A stretch of 64,000 nucleotides of DNA, taken from assembly GCA_019059635.1 (NCBI GenBank), contig JAGVRJ010000003.1, forward strand, positions 496,001 through 560,000, written 5' to 3'. The notes under the pieces are model-generated. The model was not told the origin of the DNA and made no database searches. It saw only the letters and a list, made by a program, of their open reading frames with translations. Numbering within the stretch: the stretch's first letter is position 1; every line of letters begins with the position of its first letter. The stretch is from Proales similis (lineage: Eukaryota; Rotifera; Eurotatoria; Ploima; Proalidae). Positions 24,230-39,200 of the stretch are shown in pieces. The position numbers and the translations under genes were made by a program.

Positions 24230-27200
24230 TTATTCGTCGTTGGCCAGTATGATACAGGCTCCGCGTAGAGTCCAGAACTGTGTCGACTCTTGGCAAGCCA
24301 GGCGAATGGTGGTTACAAAGTTACGATGCTGATCGGTTTGACTGGCTGCTCGGGCCGATGTGAGATACACGGGACACTCGAATTGGCCTTCTTTTCGCTC
24401 TGGTCTCACCTGGCCGAATCTGCAGACCAGCTGTGGCATGTAATTGCTTTGGCGAGGCGAATCTTGAATGCAGTGAAGACGACTATTCCAGCGGGCGCCG
24501 TTCATGTAAAAGCCATGCATTCGAACTTGCTCTGGCTGATCATTGGCCGTGTTTGCTTCAAACAGCGGCTTGAGTTCAAGCTCACTTTTGAACTCGTCGC
24601 ACGCGTCGTACTCCGAAAAGATCATGTCCACCGGAACCTGATATTTGCGAGCCATGTTCTGAGTCAGAGCAGCCAGCAGGCCTGTTAAGGCGATGTTTAG
24701 ACAAGTTTTATCATTCATTTCAGCTTTGCTGCTCAATCACCTTGAGGGAATATAAAACCGGATATCCAGATCGAACTGGGCATCAGAGACTGGCGTTCGT
24801 TCTCAGCAAATTTGATTATCAACGCGCACCACAAAGAAAAGAATTCGACTCGAAGCTGCAAGTTTCGCGCCCAACTTCCCAGCGGCTTTGTAGACGGATA
24901 GAACTTGAAATGGCGATTAGTTTGGAGCTGCTCTAGGAGCCTTTGAATTTGGCACTCACCTGCCACAGCTTGGGCACTTCTTGCCGACCGAGCGATTTGA
25001 GTATTTGCTCTGATTCGAACGAGATCATCATCTCGCCCTTGAGGGAACGTCTCAAGTTCTCAATGTTCGAGTTGATTTGCTTGAGCAGAAGATTGTAGCG
25101 ATGAACCTCTTGGCTGACGAGGTTCAGCAGAGCCGACATACGATAGTAATCCACTCCTGCTCACGAGCTTGCTGTTGAACGTTCAGCGTGAATCGAGTGT
25201 CAGTGGGCATTTACCTAATCTGGTCTGGAGCAGCTCTAGCGCATGTGACCACGTTATTCCTTTGCTCTTGGCCGGTTTAGGCTCGAGCTCTGGCTTGATT
25301 AGGTTGCTGAGCTCGTGACAAACCCGCTCGATCGATTCACTCTTATCTCTGCTGTTGCGTTAGATTGACCTCGTTCTGACCGAAATCTTAATTGCAATCT
25401 ATTTACCCGAATGTAGCGGACGAGCTCGAGGCGCTCTGCATGCGTGAGATGCTCGACAGAAGAGTGTCTGCCTGTCTAATGCCGTAGATCTTGTCGGCAA
25501 TTTTACTCATCCCAAACAACGAGGCGTCTTCCTCGTCGGGCAGCTCTTCAATAAAATTGAGCAGCTTTTGATGATCGAGTGTTTTACTCGGAGCTGCGTA
25601 TCGCTATTCAATCAATCAAAAACGAATTGAGTCGAATCGGCGTTCAGATCGACTTCGACTACAAACCTGCAGTGAATCGTAAAAGTGGCTCTCTTCGAGT
25701 GCAGTCGATGAGAAGTATAAAGACAACACGGACGTGAGGCATCGTCGGTCGAAATCGTCTGTGACTCGTCCTAATTCAATTATTTAAATAAAAACTCTTT
25801 AGTCGGGGGTAGGACTAGGATGGAATACCGCCGTAGATCACTTCGCCCGATATGTAAATCAACACGTTGAAAGGGATGTTTTCTGGCCGAAACTGGAGCA
25901 CGCTGCGCAGCTGCTGAATGAGAACCTTGAGGAAATGGACTCGTTTTTAGATCGTAGGCCTTAAAATCAAGCAACTAGTGCGAGGCTCACTTCCAGGTCG
26001 GAGCTGTTGAATTCGTACGGAAGGTTCCAGCCGAGCGGGGCGTACTTCTTTCGTTCTAAAATAACCGCGTGCATGAACGCCAAATTGAACAACAGCCGTC
26101 GCCAGTTTGAACCTAAGCATTTTCAGAAACATTTAAAGAGCCGGACCAAGCCTGCTTAGACACAGCTACCGTTTGTGGTTTCAGTGTATAGCTCTCGACC
26201 GATGATCCCGCCCAAGCCGAAACTTTGCCTCAAGTTGTTCTTCAGTCCGTCCGGCTTTTCACACGTTATTTTGATGCTGCTTTTCAACAGCGATATTGGA
26301 AACGATTTCTCCGGCTTTGAGCTCAAAAACAACCGAAACTGGCTGTCAATCGTGCTTCCCGACTGCTGATAACTGTTTGAGGATTTGGATTTTCAATGTT
26401 TGGCGCTAGAGGCAGGAAAGGGAAATGGCCTCACTTGGTGACTATAGTTTCCAGCCTCGGCATGAACGAAGCGGCCAAGTGACAGTTTTGTAGAAATATC
26501 CAACGACCCTTGAGTGAAACAGATCGATTGATCAGCTCCTCGGCTTTGGGCCCTTGGCCTTGGCCAAGTGAAATAATGTCCAGATGAAGTATTCCGCCCC
26601 GTGTCTCCTTTGCCAGTCTCAGCAACTGATTTGTCGGATCCGAGCCTGTGAACCGAGTTTGCGGCTTTATCGCACAAGTCACTTTGACGAAACATTTTAA
26701 ACGAGCTCTACCTGGCGACAAAATGAATATAACGGGCGTCAGACTGGTGCTCTGCTCAAACGCTTCATTGACCGAGGCGTTGACCGGATTAACAAATCCT
26801 TCACCAAGCGTCTTCACCACGAACTGGCCGACCACTCGAGTAAAGCAATCAGGCCGCATAACTTTGACGAGTAAAAGCTGCTGAAACTGGCTTAGTCCCA
26901 ATTCGTCTAGTTCTTCAAGCAAATAGACGAGTTTTGCATTTTCTAGCAAATCTATAAATCTGAAAACCTACCTGCGCTTGCCAAGAATGAAAGCGGTTGT
27001 TCAGATTGCAAAAATTCAAGCCAAACGGGCTTGTTCAAATCGATCGAATCGAACGATGGCAGCTCTTTGAGTAAAAGTAACTGGCGCCAGGCTCGATCGC
27101 TGAGCATTTGACGCTGTTCGTCCGGCATTCCGAGTTTGCTGAGACGAGTGTTCAACTCGTCCTGGCGTTGATCGGCTAAAATTGTCGACTTGAGCAAGAA

Positions 27201-30200
27201 CTCGTACTCCGAGTCCGAAACAGACTGGCCAGTTTGCTCCTGCCTTGCAATGTTGATCGCCACCATGAACGCGAATATCAAATGATGCTCGGCGAATAAA
27301 GCCCAGCTGACGAACTTGTGCACATTCTTGGTCAGTTTTCTGAGGACTTGAGCGAGAAAGCTGGGCAAGTCGTGAATCTCGTGCCGTGTCTGTCGCGGAC
27401 TGCTGGAATTGCGATTGGCACTCAAACCGAGTCGAATCTGAACCGGACCGATGCTGCTCAGACGAGAAGCTGCTTCAAAATTCATTTTAAGGGACATGGC
27501 CCAGATACAAAGAAACGACAATTGCTCACCTTGATCGTCAATGTCCTCGTCGCCAAGTGAGCCCTCAAATATGGAATAGAACCAGCTGAGCGAGAACTGG
27601 TACATTTCGTTAAGCAGAGCCAAACTCTGCACAGTGAGATAGAGAACGCTCGCTCGGGCGGCGATCGGCGCGTACTGCTGTCTTGCCAGGTTTATGCTCT
27701 TCTCGGTCGCCTCGTTTTGCATCACTCGTTTCTCAATATCTGCGCTCATTGTCTTGCTCTGTTTGAGTATCTCGATCAGATTCTCGTTGTCGAGGATGTT
27801 TTTACTTTCTTCTGAGCCAAGTTCACTTGACGCGCTTGAGTCTGACTCGGCCAAAATGTCTAGCGAACGGTCTTCCAATGACCTAAGTGTGTTCAAGTCG
27901 CGGCTCATCGATTCCATCAGACTCAAGCGTTCGCTTTCAAGCTCCGGCTTTTCTCTCTGCACAATCAGACTGAGAAACTGCTCGTGCAAGCAGCCGTACG
28001 TAATCGTAAAGTTAACCAGATTGACCTGAATGAACGTGGATGGCAAGTAATGAGGATTATCAAGAGTTGTTATCAAATAGAGCCTGAACGAGTCATTGTA
28101 ATCGACATCAACGTCACCCAGCCGGACGATCGATTGGCCGTCTTTGTGCTGCACGTTCTTGGAGAGAACGGGATCGAGCAGCGGATCCAAACTTTCGCCA
28201 ACATTCTCGATCAGCATGGGCTCGCCAAGTCTGATGGCTTGCTCAAGGGTTCGGAACAGATTGGTATCGCCCAATTTGGCGCATTTCAATCGGGCACCTT
28301 CCGTTCTCTTAATCCATTTGACCGCCTGGTTTTGCGGGTCCACGATCAAAGGCCACTTGAGGCTGAACTTAATAAATAGCGCGTTTTCGATCGAAAACTG
28401 ATCATCAGGCAGCTTGTTTTCAATCCAACCACGAATCACATGCTGCTTGAGCATGTCCCGACTTGGCTTGAAATCTGCAGACAACGGTAACCCGATGCCG
28501 TTACTCAAGTGCCCTGTCCAGTCGCTGAACATTATCTCTCTTCTCTCTTGACCCATGGGCGCCAGGTAATTGACAGCGGCTGCACTCAGCAGCGAGTTGC
28601 CAATCAGCAGCGCAGACTCGCTCTTCATTGCCTCGTACTGAGCACTCCATCGAATCTAAATTTGCCCAAAGGAATTATTTTCAAGGTGCAAGCCAAGCTA
28701 ATCAGCAGCCGCGCTACCTTTTCATCGCCAAGAGCAAATCTGAGCTCGTTTGCCGAATTCATTCTTCGCTTGATGAGTTCCTTGCGTCGCTCCAACGCCT
28801 CTCGTTCTGCTAGACCGGCCGCATGTCTTCTCCTCAATGTTTCCAGATGAGCTTCGATCTAAACAAGAACCCGTTCACAGCCGATACCAGGATGGAAAGC
28901 TAGTTGATCAAACAGGCGGATACCTTGGCAAGCATTGCCTGTTTTCGGCTCAGGTTCATTTTTATCACCTCGAGGGCTTCGTTGGCCTCTCTGACTTTTT
29001 CCTCTTTGGGTCGCACTGTTCTGTAGACTTCGTGGAATTTCTCGACAGCAAGTACCCAAACGCACAGCGATTCGCACGCTCGCGATACGGTGCCGACTAT
29101 TTCCGGCTTGAAGTCGGGATTCTTAGAGAACTGCCTGAACTTGGAGTAAGTTTTTTCCGTCACACTCTCAGGCCGGAAGTTAATCAGCCGCGTTATGAAG
29201 GCCGGGTCTGCCAGGATCTGACGAGCCGTGCCCCAGTCCGGCTTCTGGCCGAGTATAAGGCAAACTGCGGACATTACAGTCATCACAAGGAACGGCGGAT
29301 TGTTGTACACCCTAGCAACGAATGATTGTACTCTGAGTTTAACTAGCCATTGTTTAGATATGGAGTAGCTCACCTTATCTCCGAAATGTCCGTTTTGTTC
29401 AGAGCATTCAACGATTCTTTTGCTTCAGCCAACAGCGGATTGACACTCTCGAGATCTTTTTGAGCTTCGGCCGCATATTCAAACACTAGCTCGGTTTCTT
29501 CGCGCATCTTTTGCTCCTCTTTGCTCACAATCTCTTTTACTTCGTTTACTGCCCTTTCGTCTTTGCTGAGCTGAGCCATCAGCTCTTCGGTATCCTGACC
29601 GAACAAGAATTGAAAACCTTGCCAGTCAAAGTAAGCTCAAAATCTGACTCGACTCATACCTTTGCCTTTTCGTCCAGCAGCGGTCCCAGGCTCGCCAGTT
29701 CCTCTTTCATCACGTCGATTAGGTCATTCGCTTCGGACAACTTCTCCAAGCCGGTCTTCAGACGCGTGTGGTTGCGCTGAAATGAACAAATGAGTCGAAA
29801 TCAACAGATCATATTGATCATGGCGGTGCTCACCGAGTGCTGGTCGATTTTCGAGCTCAGGATCGAAACAAACGTTCGAAGGAGATCAATGAAGCCGGAC
29901 GGCGTCACGTAAATGTGTCGTGCCTCTTTTAGCGCCATCTCGTTCGCTGTCTTGATCATTGATGTGTGAATGTACACACACGCCGACGATATTTTCTGGC
30001 TCAGTTCGCTCAGGTCGCCCATGCCGTTCGATTTTAAAACACTATTGATCGAAGGCCGCATTAAAATTTTGAATGAAATTTCCCAGTTGAGTCAACTCAC
30101 TCTGGATCGAGCTTATCCATGAACGCGTCACTGACTTGAAGCAGTGCACTTTGCGTCCAGCCCTCGTACCAGTCAATCGTGGTGCAATTGATCAGCGATG

Positions 30201-33200
30201 GATGGTTTCTGCATCGTTGTCTAAAATGCTCGCCGACCGGGCTCATAGCGATCACCAACCGCAAATAAGTTTGAATTCTCTGTTTTTGTCAAAAATTTTG
30301 TTTTTTTTTTTCTGTTTAAAATGTCTTCTTAAATGGCGTTCAAATCGACTTGCTTTGAGATAATATTTGTGCAGTTCATTGTGATTGTCGTTTACACCTT
30401 CGACCAGCGCGTCGTTTTTCAGCTCGATCAGCAGACTCTCGAACTCGTCCGGATCGAACAAGTCCGGCACATTGCCCGAGCTGAGCAGAATGTCCAAGTC
30501 TTCCATGAACATTTCCTAAATCATTTCATTTCGTCTTATTGCCAAACGACCGGATCAACTGGCTACTCACGTCCACGATATCTCGATCGGTCAGAAAGAG
30601 TGCAACTCGCTTTTTTCCAACGCATGCAGCCTTGAAAGCCGATTTAAGATCGTCCCGAAAGTCCAAGTAGCTGTAGCCTTTTTTCAGCCTCAGTTTGAAA
30701 AGCTCACACTTGGATATGAAAGCGGCCAGCTGCACTACTGTTCTTTTCCCGCTGCCTGTTTGAGTCCAATCAGGCAAGTTCAGTTGGATTAAGAGGCCGA
30801 AAAACTTTACCCTCCAAGCCGATGAGCAGTAAATGTCCGCCTGGCTGTCTTAGAACACGACACGCCCTGTGAGGAGGAAAATCAGAAACGAGATTACCAA
30901 TGCGCCTGTAAGTGAACTTACCGGCAAATGTGCTCAATAGCTTGTTTGAAATACACGACCTCGCGAGTGGCGATCCCTGCCGCTTCCATTCGCATTTTAT
31001 ACTCGGCCAGCACTGATTCGACCTGTTTCCAGTTGCTCAGCTCTTGATAGACTCGCTCGTCGTCCTTGAGAAAGTCGCCATAGAGAGCGGGTGACTTCTC
31101 GCTCTCCTCCTTGCTGCTACTGCTGCTTGATTCGCTCACGTCGGTTTTGAAATAATCGGAAACTGTTTGCCTCAAGTGATTATTGAAATTGGATCGATCC
31201 TGTGCACTTAGGAGCCGGTCTGCGAACACCCGAGTGGCCTCGTGAGCAAACAAATCGACGAGATGCTGCCTGCTCTGCAACATTGGCGCACTCGCTTGCA
31301 TTAGCCCGCGCGTGATTTTGGACAAATCGCGCAGATTGAACAGATAATGCGCTTTGGACGGCGTGGGCAGAAAGTTGATTATCACACGATAGTAGATGAC
31401 CAAGCAAGCCGAGACAAGAGGCAGGAGAAGGCTGCGAATTTCGGCGTTGAAGCCGCCGTCGATGAAGAAGCGGCCAATTTGAACCTCGTAAATGGCAAAG
31501 ATGGAGCGAGCGGACGGCTCTGGCATCGTGAGCACACAGCAATGCCTCAGAAGTCTGTTTTTTTATGTTCAGTCTTCAAGTCTATTCTTGATTTATGGTC
31601 GAGAGCTCTCTCACCTTGGGGACAGAGCCGCTTTGCCAGTAGTTGGCACTCCACTGCAAAGGATCAGAGTGTTGTCAGCCACGTTTCGCTGCATTGCATT
31701 CTTCACATCGTAGAAGCTCGCTGTCGATTAAATAAATAATCAATTAAGTGATCAATTAAGAGACGAGATTAAGTGAGAAGAAAAACAGCTGGCCAACCGT
31801 TCTCAATTAGAAATCGAAGCATTTCGAGTGGAGGCTGGTCGCCGTATTGGTCGGCGATCGGCAGATTCAGATCATCGACAAACGTGATCACTTGCTTTCC
31901 TTTGGGCGCACCGATCACTCCCGGACCTTTCTTGACCAGTTTGCTCTGCAAAGAGGCAAGGAACTTGGAGCTGCTTGTCTGAGCACTAAATTGGATCATG
32001 TTGGACACGACACCTTTGACAGTTGAATCATCATGACTGGACACGGCTTAGAGCTGAAAAATAAAGTCGACCAACCTGCTTCCCTGAGAGCGCCACGTCG
32101 CAAGTTACTCAGCTCGTGAGTGAGGGTCAGAGCCGGTCGCATTGAATCGTCTTTGCTTTTGTGACCGAAATTGAACACACGACCAAGCAGGCAGTGCAAG
32201 TTGCTGCAGTTCATCCCGTACTCCTGTAGATTGGAGAGCATCTTGTCGACCATCACCGTTTTGCCGATTCCCGACGAGCCGGTGAGCAGGACGGTCCTCT
32301 TTTGCTTGAGAAGAAGCGCCGACAAAAAGCTGAAGCGCAACGAATCGATGGTGTCGATGCCCTTGAGCGATTTGCTCTGACGCATCAGCTGGTCTGCGTT
32401 TGGCATCAGCAATGACCACTCGACAAAGCCGCCTTTCACCGTGTCAAGGAAGTAGTCGAAGATCGGCTTGTCGTTGGGCGGCAAGTAAATCGAATATTTC
32501 ACGTTCTGCTCGAACAACGACCGCACCATGGAGTCGAACTCGTGCGTGTTGGAATCTAAGCTGCTCTTCACGTTTGACTTTTGATTAATCAAATCGTCAT
32601 CGTCCAAATTGTCCTCGCGCTGGTTGAATAAAATTGGTCAGTTCAATCGCAACGGCAACCAGTAAAATGAGAGCCAGCTTGTTTACCTTCAAAAGTCCGC
32701 CTAGGGCCCAAGTAAATGCGAATATGTAGATGCGAGTTATGAGGCTTGGCAGCTGTTTGGGATTCGCGTGCAAGAAGTACTGACGACTCGAGGTGCTTTG
32801 CTCATTGCTCGGCAGTCCATACTCTTCACTCCTACTCGCGATGGACACGAATAATCACCAAAATGTCGGATTGTTGTCAGCGACGCAAGTTTACCTTTTC
32901 GGCTGACTAGGTTGGCTCGACTCGTCGTTGTGATCTTGGGCCGGGTTGTATCCGCCGTTCTGCTCGAAGAATTCGAGCATGCCCTCGAGCAGCGCAAATA
33001 GACAGTTGAGCACGTTCTCTCGATTGAATGCGTGAATGGTCCGCTTTTTGGTGCCGCTGAAAAACTCAAGACCTTGATGGATGCTCAAGTTGACAAGTTC
33101 TTGAATCATTTCGACGCCTTCTTTGGGCAGCTGCTTGGGAAGGCGGTTCAAGGCGCTTTGGATAAGCAGTTCGAGTTTTAAATCCGACGGTTCAAAGTAG

Positions 33201-36200
33201 ACCATCGCGCATCTTTTTACTTTGTTAGACAGCATCTAGAGAGTGGAGGCCCCGTCTGACTTACCGACTGACTGTGGCCGGGCTTGCGTTGGCCAAAGAG
33301 TCTGTTTCGAACATGATGCGCATTTTAGACGGCAAATTAACACGCTCTCCGTTGGGCAAGCATAGAAGCTTGCTATCGTCCAGAGCTGTGTTTAAATTCT
33401 CCACCCAAAATGTGTCCACGGGCCCGTCCATCACAATCAATTGCCAACTTGGCTCAAGGCGCTCGAGCTGTAGCTTACGAATGAGCAAAAAATCTTTTCA
33501 AAGAAAAGAACCAGGGCTCTACCTCGGACTCGGATGCTGAGAGGGCGAAATTTCGTACAACGTTGCCAAGTATTCCCTCAATCCATTCGAACGTGGTCAG
33601 ATCAAGTTTTCCGAATAGTTCATCAATCGAAACGCTCTTGGGATTCATCACAAAGCTCTCGACCTTGAGACTTTTTGTCTTTTTCTGTACACAATAGTCG
33701 CATTAACAGGGCATGGAAGTGAGAGGACAATTTGCTTTGGCTTACGCCATGACTGTCTTGTCTGACCGGTTGCTGCGAGCTGACCAAGGACAGCGCTCTC
33801 TGTAGAATATGTCGGGCGGTTGTTTTGCCGCCTCCGCTCGGGCCGACCAGCATGATTCCGTGTCTGACAAGCATTTGTTCATAAAGTTGAAGTACCTTGC
33901 CGGACAAGAAAAAATTAATCAATACCGAATACCCTCACTGGATTGTCGCAATTTACTTTCTTCTGCTGCTGATCGCAGTGCTCGAGTTTGAGGTCTCGAT
34001 AGGCGGTTTTAATCGACCTCTCCATTTGAATGTGATCTTTATCGAGCAGAGCTACGTGCGGGAACAAGTCGCGAAGCAGATTTTGAAAGAGCTGAACGTC
34101 TGCTTTTAAAAACTTGGGCATGTTGCTGTCGTAGAGCGCCTGCATAAGAATCTGATCCTCGGCAACGTTGCTCTGGTTTCGTACACTTTTCTTCTTTTGA
34201 CCTTGGAAATTCGAGAGAATCAATGTGGAGAGTGGCATCAGACACGAGCTCAGGAGGTAGATTACCGGCCATCAAAAGAACGATCTTGATACTACGCAGG
34301 CCAAAGTCGTAGTGATTCTGCTGCGATAACTGCTTACTAGCCAAACTGTACAGAGTGACTATCTTAGCTGCGAGCTCTTTGGCGGTGGTGAAACCGACCG
34401 AGAAGAGAATTATCTCGGCGATCAGGGCATAGTCAGGAATCATCATTGCCACCGGCCGGAACAATGGCTTCAAGTTGTCGGGAAGCTCGACACGTCCCGA
34501 GTAGTTCGGATTCATGGTGATGAAGAAACCGCACGTCGGATTCAATTTGATCTCTCGGCCTTCGAACACAAACCGAGGCGCCTGAAGGTCCTTGGCAGTT
34601 TTTATGGACAATATCTGCTGGGCCACCACTGAGAGCACTTCGATGTCGATTCGATTGAACTCGTCAAAGCATGACCATGCGCCGGACTGAGCTAGGCCGC
34701 TGAAGAATTTGCCCAGCATCTAGATAGACAGCTGTTGAAGCTAGTCAAGCAAAATCAAAGTTTGGCCGGCTTTTACCTTGTAGTCAAGACCCTCTGAACA
34801 GTTGAACACAATGCATAGCTTGCCGAGCGCCTTTGCCAGGTCTTTGACTGTTTCGGTCTTTCCGGTGCCTGCAGGACCAGCCGGCGCACCACCCAAATTA
34901 AGCTTCAGGGCTCCAGTCAGAGTCAAATAGCAGCTATAGTGACCCAAGTCAGATGTTGCTCGGATGGTCAAAAGCAATAAGCAACAAACAAACCGGTCGG
35001 TGAGAGGAGTCATCACTAGACGAGCTGAACAGCCGAGGTATTCATATCCGTAATTGAATATTGCGTCCGATTGGAGCACAGTGCACTGGGCACCGTCCCA
35101 GTCATAGCGGAGCTGCTTCAGCCATTCAAAATCGTCTGTTTGAGAGATCTGTGCAATATGTCGGTTGAGTCATACTTGAATGAGCAGTGAGTCTAAAGAG
35201 TCAAGGAGATGCTCACCTTCAGTTGGATGAGTTCACGTAAAATATCGCGAGAGTGCACTTGAAGAGTGAGAAGAGCTTCGAGAGATGACACTTTGCTGAA
35301 CGTGAGCTCCTTGGAAATAAGCTCAGCGGCTTGATTAATTAGTTGAACGAGCGATTGGTGCTCGTGCTCCAAGCTTGGACTGTCACCGCCTGCTCTCAAT
35401 GCCTCAACTACGTTCTTGCAGAATAGAATCTGACTGACTAGCAGGACTATTTGGCCAGGCTGCTCAATGAGCCAGGACTGGTACGATTCGGAGGTGAACG
35501 AGGCCAGAGCGGTCTTCAGACACTTTTTTATCGAATCTTGCATGGCGCTCTCGAGAGAGGCGAGCCATTGTTCGGGAGTGCCTCTGACTCGAACCGACTT
35601 CAGAAGGCAAAGTGATTCCCCCTCAATCGAGACCAGATGCGTTATTTCGTTGGTGTGTTCGGTGAGCTGAAATCCGTGCACATGTCCAAAGCATTTGTTA
35701 AGTTGAGGCTTAGACTGATCTCAAAGATTGCGGCTTAAATCGAAAACGAAATGCTTCCTACTTGAACGCGTTGAACATTGCCACTCTGCGATAGAAGCTC
35801 AAGAAGATCTTCGTTGCTGAGGAAGTACAGTCGCGGAAAATTGAGCCGTTTGATTTCAAAATAGTCCTTTGTTCAAACAGCCGATTAACACGAAGCACGT
35901 TTGAATATTCGTTCTTGTCAAACCTCGAGCGATCGCTGGATTTTTTCCATTTGAACGGCGCACGACTGAAGGTTCTCAAACAGACCTGGACTGGTGGCCG
36001 CTCTCAATGCGTTCGGCTTGTCCGCTGTTTTTCTCATGAGCTCTTTCCAAAACTTTTCAATCTATCAAGAGAAAGGTCGTCTAACAGGTCACAGTCTCTA
36101 ACTGAACAGCGGGCCAACTACCTGAGTGAATGCTTTGCTCTCTTGGGCGAGCTGACGCTGAATATCGGCCGTAGAAAATATCGGCTTAAGATAGAGCCAG

Positions 36201-39200
36201 CGCTTCTGGCAAACGACCAGTTCGTCGAGTGTTTTGTTGAATAGAATCAAGCGTCGATCCCAATCTTCGACCAAACCCTTGATCGGACCCAGATAGCGCG
36301 ACGACTTGACTGTCAGCATGGTTGCCTTTGCAGTGAGTCAGTAAGACCAAGTGAATGAGAACAGAAGTTTGCCATGAGGCCTACCTGACTCTCTTCGAGC
36401 AAAATTTGAATGTCGTCGATGCCAGTGATCACATACGTGTCCCGCAGACTGTCCATAACCAAACGGAAATCGGTTCGCTTCCAGACGTCAACAATTCGAT
36501 TGAGCATTGACTCGAGTGTGGCCTCGTTGGTCGCCACTGTACTTATGTCCGATATTTTGTCCCGATGCAGCATCACCTTTGAAGTGGAGTTAGAAGCTGA
36601 TCGCAAATCGACATTTTCTTTTTCGACACCGATTAATGCAATCTTAAACATTCGAGTAAACAAAATTTTCAAATGACTGATTCATTTAGCTCTCAATTCA
36701 AACAGAATCTGGTTAATGTTGATTCAGGTTGAACTTGACTCTTTTGCATGCATTTCGAATCATTCAAATGAAATTTGCAGGGAGGAAAGAAGCCGAACGA
36801 AGACCAACAAAACAGAACAACAGGACAAACACAGAGAAACATGTGAACAGAGTGAAACGGAGCAGAATGGATAATACCGGACGATGAGCGATTTTAAACG
36901 CAAATTTTAAATACGATTCGATCTGTAAAAGCCATAAATCGCGATTAGAAGCCAGTCGACGAAAAAAGCCGTTGTGCTGGAATTCGACCGATCGAATCGA
37001 AATTTGAGGCAAAACTCACATCGGCGTCCAAGAGCGTTGACAGAGTAAGCTGCTGGCCAGATGAGAGGTCATGTCCGATTAGTGATTTCAGCTGATTGAA
37101 GTGTCTTTGCTTCAGATTCGAGTTTCGTAATGCGACTATAATCGGCAGCGCATGCTTGAAATCGTTGACCTTTTCCTTCAGTTTTGGCACGAGCCGATTG
37201 GCTGGCAGACCTGTTTGAGATTAGAATATTGGACGCCCGCGTGTTGCTGAAAGTCTCATTTCACCTTTTTCCAGCATGTAGAGATTTTGTGTGAATCTGT
37301 TGACGTCGCGCTGCACACTCTCTACTTGAATGTGGTCGAGAGGACAGTTGAGCCACTGCCTGACCAACTGGTCCCATTCTCTTAACGCGTTCCAGAGCAA
37401 TTCTCGCAAGCTGATGTCTTGTTCGAGCTCGTTCAATTCACTGAGCAAAGCGACCAAGTTGGCGTTCGAGCGTGAATAGTCGAGCATCGACATTTCTCTT
37501 CAAGGTTCATTTTAAATGCGAAAAGTGGTGAATGGCCAAGCTGTTTGATCACTTACTGCTGCACATTGCGGCGTTTGACATTGCGCATTGTGTTGCCGAA
37601 TCGTTCTTGGTAGGCCGAGTAGTCTCTGGCCTTTTTAGTCAATGCTTGGACCACCTCCTGGTAGAGCACAAGCGTCTCTTTGGCCATTTGATGGCTGGTC
37701 TCGGCTGACAAGAGCAGTGGCTCCTTTATTCTCACTCTGAGCTCGACCGCTTCCTTTCTCACTTGACTGACCAAGGCGTTCAGATCCAAAGTGAACCGAC
37801 GAATGTTCTCTTCGCTCTGCGCCTCGGTGTACAACAAACTCGACTGTGTTTGTTCGCAGTCAGTCATCTCATTTCAAATTGCCAAAGCGAATGCTGAGCG
37901 CCTACTTTCAAGTGCTGGAATGTGGAGCCGAGCGATTTGAAAAACGCGTTCGCCTCTGGATGAATGTTCAATCCAAAGTCGTTGATTATACTAAACAAAC
38001 GCGACACGGTTGTGAATTCAATCTCAAGATCCAGCAGTTGACCATTTATGCTATTCAATACGGTCAAGTGCTCCACAAATTCGTCCACGTTGCTTGGATC
38101 TTTGTCGAGCATTTTCAACGCGTCCTTGAATGAGATTGTTCAAAAGAAAGTCGAACGCGTCATTCATCAACATCGATCTCTTACGCGCATCGTTTCTTGG
38201 AGTTGCTCGTTACGAGCAGCGGCCATTGGCGCAATGAACAAGTCGAGCGCGTTGTAAACATGCAAAACATGCGGAAGACTCTGGCTCTGAAATCTGTGCG
38301 ATTGAAAGCGAAAGAAGCCGATTCGACGCTCAAGCTTGAGACTATTCAGCTCATTCAGCTTTTGCAAATGGGCCGTGAGCGTGATTGAAACTGAACTTGT
38401 GTGTGTGTGTGTCGATTTCGTTACCTGCTCTCGATTGCGAGTGAGCAAATAGCTATAGTCGTCCGGCTGTAAAGTTTGGCTCTTCAGTTTTTCGTCGATC
38501 TTCAGCTCGATCGCCGCCTTCACCATTTCACAATATCGTTCGTATTTCTGTTCATCTGGGCATAAGAGAGATCTCAGGCGAGTGAGAAAAACAGAGAAGG
38601 TGCTTGCCTCGGCCGAGTGCTCAAGCTCAGACAGCGATTGAGTAACTGAGCGCATTACAGTGACCACATTCTGCTGATAGGCGTCGTCTTCGCCGAAAAT
38701 AAAATCGACTTCGGGCCAAGGTCGCTTCTCCTCTCCGAGCGGATCTAAGTGCATCAACGCCTCGCGCTCGGCTCGGGTCAGCTCGTAGACGGGCTTTTCG
38801 TAAAACACTTTGAAACGCGGCTCGTGCAAGAATGTCTGAATTTGACCTTGACAGAAAAATATTTTCGAACAAGTCGCCTATTGGTCGATGGCTGTGAGAG
38901 AAAATGAACTTACCGGCGGTTTGCTCATATTTGCTTATCAAATCGCGAAAAAAATTCTTAAACTCGGCCTGGCTTGGCTCTAGAACGGCTTCGACAAGCA
39001 GTTGAGCTGGTTCACTTAAGTTCGTTTTGATTGAGCTTTTAAAGAGAATGAAATTGAGGAGAAATGCAGCAGCCGACCTTTGATCGAAATTTGCCGAGCT
39101 CTGCTCCGTCTCCTCTTCCTCTCCTTCATCTTCTCCTTTTTTTTAAATCCTCAGGTAACTGGAAGCAATTGAAGCGAGATGATCCCAACCGGTGTGAATC

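Noticed and set aside
30730-30840. Arg in place of Ser/Thr in the AAA4 P-loop (GLEGSGKR) of the dynein as a broken motif
   Set aside because: The canonical AAA4 loop in dyneins already carries Gln or a similar residue at this position (GxGGSGxQS), so this is not clear evidence of loss. An intron also splits the motif, so the joined sequence depends on splicing.
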